Assembly (NCBI GenBank): GCA_024280215.1 | Contig: JAJRQO010000030.1 | Coordinates: 1 to 64,000 of the forward strand | Reading direction: 5' to 3' | DNA from: Candidatus Zixiibacteriota bacterium | Lineage (GTDB): Bacteria; Zixibacteria; MSB-5A5; GN15; FEB-12 | Length of the DNA: 64,000 nt | Shown: one piece after another, positions 20,498-28,934 of the stretch | How positions within the stretch are numbered: the stretch's first letter is position 1 | How the letters are laid out: every line of letters starts with the position of its first letter | The notes under the pieces: model-generated | Database searches by the model: none | Told to the model about the DNA's origin: nothing | Seen by the model: the letters and a program-made list of their open reading frames with translations, nothing else | Made by a program: the position numbers and the translations under genes

Positions 20498-21121
20498 CTA
20501 CTTTTTTTCTTTTAGAATTTTTTTAAAAATATAACCACTCTCTTTTTGTCCCCATACTTGTTTGTTTCGCAAATCAAAACCCCGTTCCCATAAGTAAAAA
20601 TCTACTTGAGTGATTTCAAAATCAGTTTGAGCGTAGTGAGCATTACGTAGAGTCGAAACACATTTTTTCCCAGATGTAGAGCCAATAAAAACATCATCAA
20701 TGTTTTTTAGATAAATAGAACATCCAGGTTTTATGGTTAGTTTATTTAAGGAGATTTCTTCTAAGAGGGAGTTGTTGTTCAATGCACCAAGGTATAAATT
20801 TGGGTCGGAAATATCATAAATATCAAGATTTAAAAAGCCGAAATTTGAGGGGTGGAAATGATATACTTCCTGACGGTAAGGAGAATCGGGCGATGATAAA
20901 AATGCTGTCTCAAGGTAAAACCATTTACCCTTTTGATCTTTTATACTAAAAGGAGTCACTTCCAAGTGGAGTTCAATAGTTTGTGAATCTACGGCTGCTT
21001 GTTCGCTCGTGGTGTATTCTCCTGAAAACCATGTTGTAAGTTTTTCTAAATGGTTTTCAGCAAATGAGGGTTGTGCAAAAAATATGAGAGAGATTATAAT
21101 GTATAAGTTTGTACGTTTCAT
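20498..21121 (-). CDS. CpcT/CpeT-like protein, exported
   Basis: This is a 207-residue protein with a signal peptide (about 1-21, ending SFA). The body (LEKLTTWFSGEYTTSEQA to the QVWGQKESGYIFKKI end) matches the CpcT/CpeT chromophore-lyase family. In cyanobacteria that family attaches bilins to phycobiliproteins; homologues in non-photosynthetic bacteria have no assigned job. Nothing here suggests phycobiliproteins, and the signal peptide puts the protein in the periplasm, so bilin attachment is unlikely. It starts 2 bp after the response-regulator stop and is the last gene of a kinase, regulator, CpeT-like operon. Confidence 0.75.
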   Translation of the reverse strand: MKRTNLYIIISLIFFAQPSFAENHLEKLTTWFSGEYTTSEQAAVDSQTIELHLEVTPFSIKDQKGKWFYLETAFLSSPDSPYRQEVYHFHPSNFGFLNLDIYDISDPNLYLGALNNNSLLEEISLNKLTIKPGCSIYLKNIDDVFIGSTSGKKCVSTLRNAHYAQTDFEITQVDFYLWERGFDLRNKQVWGQKESGYIFKKILKEKK

Positions 21122-21123
21122 CT

Positions 21124-22497
21124 TTATTCAGTTTCCTTTGGAGTAATAAAAAGATTGTATTTTTTCATGCGATAGATAAGGACATGGCGAGGGATTTTTA
21201 AGCTTTTTGCCGCTTTGGATTTATTGTTGGCTGATTTTAACAATGCATTTTTAATGAGTTTGATTTCAGCATCATAAAATGAAATCTGACTTGTATTCTC
21301 AGCTTGAAGTTGTTCTTCAAAGTTCTCTTTCTCTACGTTAAACTCTCTTGGCAAATCTTTGGTAGTGAGACGATCTTTTTTACGTAGAATCACCATACGT
21401 TCAATTAAATTTTCAAGTTCTCTAATATTACCTGGCCAGTTGTGATGTAACAAGGTGTCTTCTAAGTCATTTGAAAAAGTTATTTTAGAGTTAGGAGCAA
21501 TTTTCTCAAGAAAGCCCTGAGCTAAAATAAGTATATCATCTTTGCGTTCTGCGAGAGTTGGCAGAGTTATTGGAATAACGTTTAATCTGTAAAACAAATC
21601 TTCTCGAAAATTTCCTTGAGCAACTTTTTCTTTGAGTTTTTGATTAGAGGCAGCGATGAGACGGATGTCGACGGCGATAGATTTTTCTGCTCCGATTGGT
21701 TCGATGACTCGTTCCTGAATTGCACGAAGTAACTTCGCTTGCAAATCAAGGGGTAGCTCCGAAATCTCATCTAAAAAGAGGCTACTGTTATGGGCAAGTT
21801 CAAATTTTCCTTTTTTATCTTGGACTGCTCCCGTGAAAGAACCTTTTTTATGTCCGAAGAGTTCTGATTCAAGCAAGTCTTTAGGAATAGCGGCACAGTT
21901 AATAGTAATCATCTCTTGTTCAGAACGGTTACTTTGTGCGTGAATGAGTTTTGCCAATACTTCTTTACCTGTACCTGATGCACCGTAGAGAAGAACAGTG
22001 GCATCTGATGGAGCGACTTTTTTTATAAGCTCCTTCATCTCTTTATAAGCCTTTGAAACTCCTGAAATATGAAACGGTTTGTTTTGTTGATTCAGCTTTT
22101 TCTTGAGTCTTTTGTTCTCATCTTCCAACCGTTTTACTTTTAGGGCTTTTTCTATTGCTAAAAATAGTTGCTCATCTTCAAACGGTTTAGGTAGATAATC
22201 GAAGGCTCCGATTTTTACCGCAAACACTGCTTGAGAAATATCAGCATGGGCAGTAATAAGTATAACTTCTAAATTTGGTTGGATTTTTTTTATTTCTTCT
22301 AATAGTTCTATACCAGATAGTTTTGGCATTTTCATGTCAGAGAGGACTAAATCAAACTTTTGCGTTTTGACCGCATCCAAGGCGAGTTGTCCATTTTCAA
22401 CAGCAGTGACATCATAATTCTTTTGTTGTAATTTATATTTTACAACACGGCGGAGACCATTATCGTCATCAGCTAAGAGAATCTTAATCATTGTCAT
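21124..22497 (-). CDS. NtrC-family sigma-54-dependent response regulator
   Basis: This 457-residue transcription activator has a receiver domain (1-120, phospho-acceptor Asp54, Lys104), an AAA+ domain (about 143-380) and a Fis-type helix-turn-helix (about 410-450, SANNKSKAAKSLKIPRHVL). Walker A GASGTGKE is at 172-179 and Walker B LFLDE at 240-244. The sigma-54 contact loop reads GSFTGA (219-224), a conservative variant of GAFTGA. It should therefore activate sigma-54 promoters when phosphorylated by the adjacent kinase, whose 3' end it overlaps by 14 bp. Targets are not evident; I saw no clear -24/-12 element in the window. Confidence 0.93.
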   Translation of the reverse strand: MTMIKILLADDDNGLRRVVKYKLQQKNYDVTAVENGQLALDAVKTQKFDLVLSDMKMPKLSGIELLEEIKKIQPNLEVILITAHADISQAVFAVKIGAFDYLPKPFEDEQLFLAIEKALKVKRLEDENKRLKKKLNQQNKPFHISGVSKAYKEMKELIKKVAPSDATVLLYGASGTGKEVLAKLIHAQSNRSEQEMITINCAAIPKDLLESELFGHKKGSFTGAVQDKKGKFELAHNSSLFLDEISELPLDLQAKLLRAIQERVIEPIGAEKSIAVDIRLIAASNQKLKEKVAQGNFREDLFYRLNVIPITLPTLAERKDDILILAQGFLEKIAPNSKITFSNDLEDTLLHHNWPGNIRELENLIERMVILRKKDRLTTKDLPREFNVEKENFEEQLQAENTSQISFYDAEIKLIKNALLKSANNKSKAAKSLKIPRHVLIYRMKKYNLFITPKETE

Positions 22498-23527
22498 TTT
22501 CCATGTAAAGAGGGAGGGTTATGAGGAAGGTCGTTCCCTTGTCTTGAGTTGATTCAACAGTAACAAATCCCTTGTGTCCGTCAATGATAGACTTAACTAC
22601 AGCAAGTCCTAATCCTGACCCAGTCTCTTTTGTAGTGTAAAATGGGTCGAATATTTTTTGGAGTTCTGATTGTGACATACCAGTACCATTGTCGATAATT
22701 GAGCAGATAATTTTGTTTTGGTCGATGGAGCCATTTATGGTAATCTTACTTTTTTCATGTGAAGCTTGTATGGCATTAAGTAGCAAATTTAGTAGCACCT
22801 GGTGGATTTTGGCTGAGTCACCTTTGATAATGATATTTTTTGGGAAATTATTACAGATTATAACAGAAGATTCAGCCGCTTGGTTGTCAACTTGTTTTAC
22901 GGCTATTTCAATCGATTCAGAATAATTCATTTTTATCAGTTCGATTTGTTTTGGTCGAGCGTAGTTTAGATATTCTTTAATAGTGTTATCTACTCTCCTG
23001 ATTTCATTGAGGACAATTGATTCAAACTCTTTCTTGTCAGAATCATTTGTCTGAGGGTCACATAAGATTTCGACAGAACCTTTAATCGAAGCAAGTGGGT
23101 TTTTGATTTCATGTGCCATCGTTGCTGCCATTTGTCCCATCAGTGATAAGCGATAGGTACGTTCGAGCTGAAGTTGGGCATCTTTATTTTTTTCACGTTG
23201 TTCTAAAACCCGTTCGATGATAACGCCTACTAAAACTGCCAAAGCGTAATAAAAAATAATTTCTACAATTTCACCCGATTGGTTATGCTCAGAAAGATTC
23301 TCTCTAAACAAAAATGGAAGAACAGAAATAGAGATGATAGTCGCAGTGATTAATCCACCTCGGATTCCAAATAATGATGCGGCGACTACAATAGGGATAT
23401 AGCAAAATCTACTATGGATTGCATGTATCCAATGTGAATCTCCAAAAATTGGCTCCAATACCCATCCGTAATGAATTGCCACAGTAAGTGCGATGAGTAG
23501 AGCTAATGATATTAATTTAAGTCTCAA
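22484..23527 (-). CDS. Membrane sensor histidine kinase
   Basis: This is a 347-residue kinase. About four N-terminal membrane segments (5-20, 42-57, 58-74, 88-106) lack a large periplasmic sensor domain, so the signal is probably membrane-borne or intracellular. The H-box MAHEIKNPLASIKGS carries the phospho-accepting His139. The ATPase domain shows the N-box (LLNLLLNAIQAS, about 245), DNGTG and GSGLGLAVVKSI. The start is TTG with AGGAT upstream. It is the first gene of the kinase, regulator, CpeT-like operon and resembles NtrB/ZraS-type partners of sigma-54 activators. Confidence 0.9.
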   Translation of the reverse strand: MRLKLISLALLIALTVAIHYGWVLEPIFGDSHWIHAIHSRFCYIPIVVAASLFGIRGGLITATIISISVLPFLFRENLSEHNQSGEIVEIIFYYALAVLVGVIIERVLEQREKNKDAQLQLERTYRLSLMGQMAATMAHEIKNPLASIKGSVEILCDPQTNDSDKKEFESIVLNEIRRVDNTIKEYLNYARPKQIELIKMNYSESIEIAVKQVDNQAAESSVIICNNFPKNIIIKGDSAKIHQVLLNLLLNAIQASHEKSKITINGSIDQNKIICSIIDNGTGMSQSELQKIFDPFYTTKETGSGLGLAVVKSIIDGHKGFVTVESTQDKGTTFLITLPLYMENDND

Positions 23528-23691
23528 GTTAATTTTATCCTTATATATTTAGTATAAATTGTTATACTCTATAAATAGAGAATATTCTTCATCTAAATTA
23601 GAGAGTCAACAATATTCTTTACATAAGAAAAGAAGTTGAAAGTTGTTTTTTGCTTGCCTTGTTAAATAATTCACAAAGAGGGTTAATTGGT

Positions 23692-23720
23692 TTGTGTTTG
23701 CAGTTCATATTTTGTATATT
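23692..23720 (+). promoter_or_regulatory. Promoter of the PLP aminotransferase
   Basis: TTGTGT (23692-23697), a 17-bp spacer and TATATT (23715-23720) lie 36 bp before the ATG at 23757, which also has AAAGGA upstream. It is divergent from the histidine kinase gene. Confidence 0.55.
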
Positions 23721-23756
23721 GTTTCAGTGTTAAAAATTTGAAAGGATAGTGGTAGA

Positions 23757-24965
23757 ATGCCAATAGATACGAAAACAAATGTTCATACTGAATTATGGAA
23801 ACTTTCACCTCATGTCATTGGGTTGGAAGCGTCAATTATTCGTGAAATTCTTAAAATTTCATCCAAACCTGGTGTAATAAATCTGGCTGGTGGACTTCCT
23901 GCTCCAGAGCTTTTTCCTATTAAAGAGCTTCAAAAATGTATGCTTGATGTTATTGAGAAAAATGGTCCTGTCGCTTTTCAATATTCATTGTCAATGGGTG
24001 TTGTCGCACTTCGAGAAGAAATAGCCAAACGAGCAACTGGGCGTGGATCTAAAAGCACTAAAGATAATATTTTGATTACCTCTGGGGCTCAGCAAGCGAT
24101 TGAGTTGATTGCTCGAGCATTTATTGATCCTGGTGATTATATTTTGACTGAAAACCCAACTTACTTGGGAGCTTTACAGGCATTTAACTATTATAAGGCA
24201 AAGTATACCTCGGCTGAAATGGATAACGAGGGCATGATTATTGACCAAGTAGAAGCGAAAATTAAAAAACATAGTCCAAAACTGATTTATACTGTTTCTA
24301 ATTTTCAAAATCCAACTGGTATTACAATGTCTTTAGAACGCCGTAAGCAGTTAGTTGAATTGGCGTCAAAATATAATATCCCGATTATTGATGATAACCC
24401 GTATGGTGATATTCGATTTGAGGGAGAGCATTTGCCGACCTTAAAATCTATTGGTGGTGATGAGGTTATCGCATTAAGAACATTTTCAAAAATTATCTCA
24501 CCAGGAATGCGGATAGGTTGGATGAACTCGCCTGTTGATATATTAGCTCAGTTTGAAAAGGTAAAGCAATGTACTGATTTGCATTCTGGAACATTTAACC
24601 AGTACATGATTTACGAGTTTTTATCTCAAGGGATGCTTGAGCCGCATTTGAAAAATATTTGTGCTGATTATAAGAAAAAACGAGACGTCATGCTTGATAC
24701 AATGAAAGCACATTTCCCTGAGGGAGTCACATGGACAGAGCCCGAGGGTGGGCTTTTCTTATGGGTTGAACTCCCAAAACATATGTCAGCTGAAAAACTT
24801 CTTCCAAAAGCTATTGATCAAAAAGTTGCCTATGTCTACGGTCAGCCATTTTTCCCATCTGGTGAGGGTGAAAATACGTTGCGGTTGAACTACTGCAATG
24901 CATCTCCAGACAATATCAGAGAGGGGATTAAACGGCTTGGGAAACTTTTTAAAGATAATATGTAA
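23757..24965 (+). CDS. PLP-dependent aminotransferase (LysN/aromatic type)
   Basis: This 402-residue fold-type I aminotransferase belongs to the subgroup that includes 2-aminoadipate aminotransferase LysN and aromatic aminotransferases. Features are INLAGGLPAPELFP near residue 40, the SNFQNPTG segment (about 182-189), the PLP-binding Lys245 in FSKIISPGMRIGW and the C-terminal RLNYCN. The family is promiscuous. Next to a tryptophan/tyrosine/shikimate cluster, a likely role is transamination of 4-hydroxyphenylpyruvate and phenylpyruvate; branched or aminoadipate substrates remain possible. It has its own promoter and terminator, so it is not cotranscribed with the cluster. Confidence 0.85.
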   Translation: MPIDTKTNVHTELWKLSPHVIGLEASIIREILKISSKPGVINLAGGLPAPELFPIKELQKCMLDVIEKNGPVAFQYSLSMGVVALREEIAKRATGRGSKSTKDNILITSGAQQAIELIARAFIDPGDYILTENPTYLGALQAFNYYKAKYTSAEMDNEGMIIDQVEAKIKKHSPKLIYTVSNFQNPTGITMSLERRKQLVELASKYNIPIIDDNPYGDIRFEGEHLPTLKSIGGDEVIALRTFSKIISPGMRIGWMNSPVDILAQFEKVKQCTDLHSGTFNQYMIYEFLSQGMLEPHLKNICADYKKKRDVMLDTMKAHFPEGVTWTEPEGGLFLWVELPKHMSAEKLLPKAIDQKVAYVYGQPFFPSGEGENTLRLNYCNASPDNIREGIKRLGKLFKDNM

Positions 24966-24992
24966 TCAACAGTTATCAAATAATATTTTGAT

Positions 24993-25017
24993 AAAGCCCG
25001 TCTGATACGGGCTTTTT
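24993..25017. terminator. Intrinsic terminator
   Basis: A 9-bp GC-rich stem AAAGCCCGT/ACGGGCTTT (24993-25001 with 25007-25015) is followed by a T run. A weaker hairpin TTATCAAA/TTTGATAA lies just before it. It separates the aminotransferase from the trp/aro cluster. Confidence 0.9.
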
Positions 25018-25019
25018 TA

Positions 25020-25049
25020 TTGCTTTCTAAGTAGAAAATAGTTTACATA
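25020..25049 (+). promoter_or_regulatory. Promoter of the trp cluster, apparently leaderless
   Basis: TTGCTT (25020-25025), an 18-bp spacer and TACATA (25044-25049) end only five bases before the ATG at 25055. No Shine-Dalgarno site precedes that ATG. The mRNA would start at or next to the start codon, leaving no room for a leader peptide, T-box or trp attenuator. Confidence 0.45.
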
Positions 25050-25054
25050 TTAAG

Positions 25055-25894
25055 ATGAAAAAAATATCGTTTCGAAAATACCACGCTTTGCAAAATGATT
25101 TTATCGTTGTTGAATCAAAAACTAAACTTTCTAAAATATATTTGTCCAAATTAGCTCTTTCAATTTGTGATAGAAGAAGTGGAGTTGGTTCCGATGGAAT
25201 TCTCTATCTGACGGATTCTAAAAAGGCAGATAAGCAATTTCGAATTATAAATAGCGACGGTTCCTTTGCGGAAAAATCTGGTAATGGGCTGAGAATTGCT
25301 GGGATGCATTTGCATCTTAAAGATAAGCGGAAAAAGAAATTTAGCTTTGATACAGGTTATGGAATTGATATAGTCGTAATTCAGAAAAAAACAAAAGATG
25401 GAATTATGTTAAAAGCTGAGTTAGGAGTGCCATCATTTTTGACAAAAAAAGTTCCTGTTAAGTCAAAACTCAAAACGATGATAAATGCCCCACTCAAAAT
25501 CGGTGGTCTGGATTTTCCAGTTACATGTGTAACGGTGGGGAATCCTCATACGGTGCTTGTCGTTGAGAATTTTGATTTTGATTGGGAGACACTTGGGGCA
25601 ACGATTGAATACCATAAAGCATTTCCGGAGCGTACCAATGTCGAATTTGTTAAACCTCTCAGCAGAAAAAAAATATTAGTTGCCGACTGGGAAAGAGGGG
25701 CTGGGGCAACTGGCTCATCAGGTACTGGTGCTGCTGCCGCTGTTGTTGCTTGTGTAACGCTTGGAATAGTAGATAGAGATTGTGAGGTTCAATTTTCAAA
25801 TGGCTCTTTATTTATTTCATGGAATACCGAAACTAATAATATTGAGTTAACTGGCGAAGTACAATTTATAGCATCTGGAGAATATGAATTATAA
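25055..25894 (+). CDS. DapF-family epimerase homologue lacking both catalytic cysteines
   Basis: This 279-residue protein has the whole diaminopimelate epimerase fold signature: KYHALQNDFIVVE at the start, RRSGVGSDGIL (41-50), NSDGSFAEKSGNGLR (66-80), VGNPHTV (161-167), TNVEFV (194-199) and ERGAGATGSSGTG (213-225). In DapF the two active-site bases are the Cys of CGNG and the Cys before GTG. Here both are Ser (Ser75, codon TCT; Ser222, codon TCA), so normal cysteine-based racemisation is not expected. Its stop overlaps the trpE start (TAATG), so it is translationally coupled to tryptophan synthesis. It may be a different isomerase, a binding protein or a weak epimerase. The family is certain, the function open. 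Confidence 0.85.
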   Translation: MKKISFRKYHALQNDFIVVESKTKLSKIYLSKLALSICDRRSGVGSDGILYLTDSKKADKQFRIINSDGSFAEKSGNGLRIAGMHLHLKDKRKKKFSFDTGYGIDIVVIQKKTKDGIMLKAELGVPSFLTKKVPVKSKLKTMINAPLKIGGLDFPVTCVTVGNPHTVLVVENFDFDWETLGATIEYHKAFPERTNVEFVKPLSRKKILVADWERGAGATGSSGTGAAAAVVACVTLGIVDRDCEVQFSNGSLFISWNTETNNIELTGEVQFIASGEYEL

Positions 25895-27354
25895 TGCTTT
25901 CATTTTCTGATATTAAAAAATTAAATTCAGGAGGAAATGTTGTTCCATTGTTTCGGAAAATTTCTGCCGATTTAGATACACCTGTATCAGCTTTTATGAA
26001 ACTTGCCTTAAAAAAGAAAGATTCATTTTTACTGGAATCAATTGAAGGTGGCGAAAAACTTGCCCGCTATTCATTTGTCGGCTTTGATCCATTTCTGATT
26101 GTTGAAGGATACAAAGAAAAAGTAATTCTCAAACGAGGTAAAGCAGTTCAGGAGCTTGATGCGGAACCTGCTCAATTTTTGAAAGAGATGTTTTCATTCT
26201 ATCAGCCTGTGCATGTGGAAGGGTTACCTCGTTTTACTGGTGGGGCGGTTGGGTATTTTTCCTATGATACAATCAGATGGATTGAAAATATTCCCGATGA
26301 AAATAAAGATTCGTTAGGTTTGCCTGAAATGCGGTTTGGCTTTTTTCAAAACATTGTAGCTTTTGACCATCTCAAACAAGAGATATTAATAATCTCAAAT
26401 ATTTTACATGATAAAAAAGAAAAAGGTCTCAAAGCAAAGTATGCTGTAGCAAAGAAGCATATTGAAGAGATAACTTCAAAACTTCAGAAAAATATCCCAA
26501 AACAAAAAGCTGAGATAAAATCAAAATCAAAAGTTAAAGCTTCATATACCCAAAAAGAATTTTGTTCGCTTGTCACCAAAGCAAAAAAGTATATTAAAGA
26601 GGGAGATATCTTTCAGGTCGTCCTTTCCCAACGATGGGAAGTGCAATCGAAAAAATCGGCACTCTCTGTTTATAGAAAACTTCGTAGGATAAACCCATCT
26701 CCATATATGTTTTTACTTAATTTTGAAAATAACGCAGTGATTGGTTCATCGCCAGAGATGATGGTTCGTGTTGAAAAGCAACAAATCGAAACTCGACCGA
26801 TTGCGGGGACTCGTCCTCGTGGAAAGACTGAGGCTGAAGATGAAAAAATGATAGCGTCTCTCATGCAAGATGAAAAAGAAATAGCCGAACATACTATGCT
26901 TTTAGATTTAGGTAGAAATGATATTGGTCGGGTGGCTCAACCTGGTACGGTGCAGATAAAAGATAATATGATTATTGAAAAATATTCACATGTGATACAT
27001 ATTGTCAGCTCTGTTGTTGGCAAGCTTGTCAAAAATGTTAAACCAATTGACGGTTTTTTTGCCTGTTTCCCTGCGGGGACTGTATCGGGAGCACCAAAAA
27101 TCAGAGCAATGGAAATTATTGATGAACTCGAAAAAGAACGTCGTTCGGTGTATGCTGGCTCGATTGCCTATTTAGACTTTTGGGGGAACTTTGATTCTTG
27201 CATTGCTATTCGTACTGTGGTAAAGCAGGATGATAAATATTATGTTCAGGCGGGTGCTGGCATTGTTGCTGACTCTAAGCCTGTTAAAGAATTTAAAGAA
27301 ACTGAAGCCAAAGCAAAAGTTTTAATGGAAGCAATCGTTGGAGAGAATTCATAG
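25894..27354 (+). CDS. trpE: Anthranilate synthase component I
   Basis: This 486-residue TrpE converts chorismate plus ammonia to anthranilate. The N-terminal LLES (46-49) with a following Ser60 matches the tryptophan feedback-inhibition site. The C-terminal chorismate-binding domain shows RPIAGTRPRG (about 304-313), the DLGRNDIGRV segment and FPAGTVSGAPKIRAMEII (about 390-408). It works with TrpG (27355), which abuts it. The start is coupled to the DapF-like gene by a TAATG overlap. Confidence 0.96.
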   Translation: MLSFSDIKKLNSGGNVVPLFRKISADLDTPVSAFMKLALKKKDSFLLESIEGGEKLARYSFVGFDPFLIVEGYKEKVILKRGKAVQELDAEPAQFLKEMFSFYQPVHVEGLPRFTGGAVGYFSYDTIRWIENIPDENKDSLGLPEMRFGFFQNIVAFDHLKQEILIISNILHDKKEKGLKAKYAVAKKHIEEITSKLQKNIPKQKAEIKSKSKVKASYTQKEFCSLVTKAKKYIKEGDIFQVVLSQRWEVQSKKSALSVYRKLRRINPSPYMFLLNFENNAVIGSSPEMMVRVEKQQIETRPIAGTRPRGKTEAEDEKMIASLMQDEKEIAEHTMLLDLGRNDIGRVAQPGTVQIKDNMIIEKYSHVIHIVSSVVGKLVKNVKPIDGFFACFPAGTVSGAPKIRAMEIIDELEKERRSVYAGSIAYLDFWGNFDSCIAIRTVVKQDDKYYVQAGAGIVADSKPVKEFKETEAKAKVLMEAIVGENS

Positions 27355-27924
27355 ATGTTAGTAATGATAGATAATTATGATTCGTTTACCTACAACTTGG
27401 TGCAGTACTTGTCTGAGTTAGGGGCCGAACTTAAAGTCTTTCGAAATGATGAAATTTCAGTTGATGAGTTGCTTGACTTAAAGCCTCAAGGGATTGTACT
27501 TTCACCAGGACCAGGGCGTCCTGAGAATGCAGGTATCATGAACGAACTTATCAAGAAAGTCAATGGCACGATTCCAATTTTGGGAGTATGTTTAGGTTAC
27601 CAAGCGATTGCACAAGTGTACGGTGGCAAAATCACCTATGCACCAACATTGATGCACGGGAAAACTTCTCAGATAATTCATAAAAAATCGAACTTGTTTA
27701 AAAATCTTCCGAATCCATTTGTTGCGACTCGTTATCATTCGCTTATTGTTGAAAAAGAATCTTTACCTGAAGAATTTATAATAACAGCATATACAGAAGA
27801 TGATATTATCATGGCGATTGAGCATAATAGTCTACCGATTTTTGGAGTACAGTTTCATCCTGAATCTATTATGACTCCCGAAGGAAAAGATATTCTGAAA
27901 AACTTTTTAGGTGAACTCAAATGA
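27355..27924 (+). CDS. trpG: Anthranilate synthase component II (glutamine amidotransferase)
   Basis: This 189-residue class I glutamine amidotransferase supplies ammonia to TrpE. The triad is visible: Cys79 in GVCLGYQAIA, and His168 and Glu170 in FHPES; the oxyanion-loop PGPGRP is at 51-56. Its ATG directly follows the trpE stop. It is a stand-alone subunit, not fused to trpD. It might also serve a PabB elsewhere in the genome. Confidence 0.95.
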   Translation: MLVMIDNYDSFTYNLVQYLSELGAELKVFRNDEISVDELLDLKPQGIVLSPGPGRPENAGIMNELIKKVNGTIPILGVCLGYQAIAQVYGGKITYAPTLMHGKTSQIIHKKSNLFKNLPNPFVATRYHSLIVEKESLPEEFIITAYTEDDIIMAIEHNSLPIFGVQFHPESIMTPEGKDILKNFLGELK

Positions 27925-28934
27925 ACGATTGTATAGCAAAACTTAAAGCAGGCACAAACCTTTCGATTGATGAAGCATCTAAAGCGATGGACAGAATCAT
28001 GGATGGCAATGCGTCTCATGATGAAATCTCTGAGTTTCTTTTAGCCCTCAAAGCAAAAGGGGAGACCTCCGATGAAGTGGCTGGATGCGTGCAGTCGATG
28101 CGTTCGCATTCTAAAAAAGTTACATTACAAGATGAGTTCGCTGTTGATGGATGTGGTACAGGTGGTGATGGCTCAGATAGTTTTAATGTCTCAACTGCCG
28201 CAGCTTTAGTGGCAGCATCGGCAGGGGTGACCGTTGCCAAGCATGGAAATCGTTCGGTCAGTTCAAAATGTGGCTCATCAGATCTGCTTGCTCAGGCGGG
28301 TGTAAATCTTGAACTTGAAAATAGTGATGTTGAAAAAATAATAAATGAAATCGGCTTTGGATTTATGTTTGCCCCAAAGTTTCATCCTGCGATGAAATAC
28401 GCCGCTCCTGTAAGGAAAGAATTAGGCACACGAACTGTCTTTAATATCTTAGGACCAATGACAAATCCTGCATCTGTCAAGCGACAGCTTATTGGAGTGT
28501 ATGACAAATTGTTGATGCGTTTGATGATTGAAGTGTTACAAAAGACTGGCTCAATTCATGTGATTACTGCTCATGCACAAGATGGCATGGATGAGTTTTC
28601 AATTTCCGCTCCTACTGATTATCTTGAATTAAAAGATGGTGTCATTACGGAACATACCATAACACCTGAAGATGTTGGACTTATACGGATCTATGAAGAT
28701 GCTCTTCTTGGTGGTGATGCACTTGTCAATTTTGAGATTTTAGAATCTGTTGTCGGTGGTGATACATCGGCGTATACCGATGCGGTTGCATTTAATGCGG
28801 GCGTACTTATTTATCTTGGCGGAAAAGCTGACAGTATAAAAGAGGGTGTACAAATCGCCCTTGATGCTATTCAAACAAAAAAGACAAAAGAACTTTTAGA
28901 TAAATATGTAAAGGCAACTAACCGTAAAATATGA
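27921..28934 (+). CDS. trpD: Anthranilate phosphoribosyltransferase
   Basis: This 337-residue TrpD transfers phosphoribose from PRPP to anthranilate. The glycine-rich PRPP loop GCGTGGDGSDSFNVST (about 74-89), KHGNRSVSSKCGSSDLL (about 103-119) and the DGMDE motif are intact. It overlaps trpG by the 4-bp ATGA. The length is normal for the family. Confidence 0.95.
   Translation: MNDCIAKLKAGTNLSIDEASKAMDRIMDGNASHDEISEFLLALKAKGETSDEVAGCVQSMRSHSKKVTLQDEFAVDGCGTGGDGSDSFNVSTAAALVAASAGVTVAKHGNRSVSSKCGSSDLLAQAGVNLELENSDVEKIINEIGFGFMFAPKFHPAMKYAAPVRKELGTRTVFNILGPMTNPASVKRQLIGVYDKLLMRLMIEVLQKTGSIHVITAHAQDGMDEFSISAPTDYLELKDGVITEHTITPEDVGLIRIYEDALLGGDALVNFEILESVVGGDTSAYTDAVAFNAGVLIYLGGKADSIKEGVQIALDAIQTKKTKELLDKYVKATNRKI

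Noticed and set aside
24993-25055. Hairpin upstream of the trp cluster as a trp attenuator
   Set aside because: It lies before the cluster promoter, directly after the aminotransferase stop, and there is no leader peptide or Trp-codon run.
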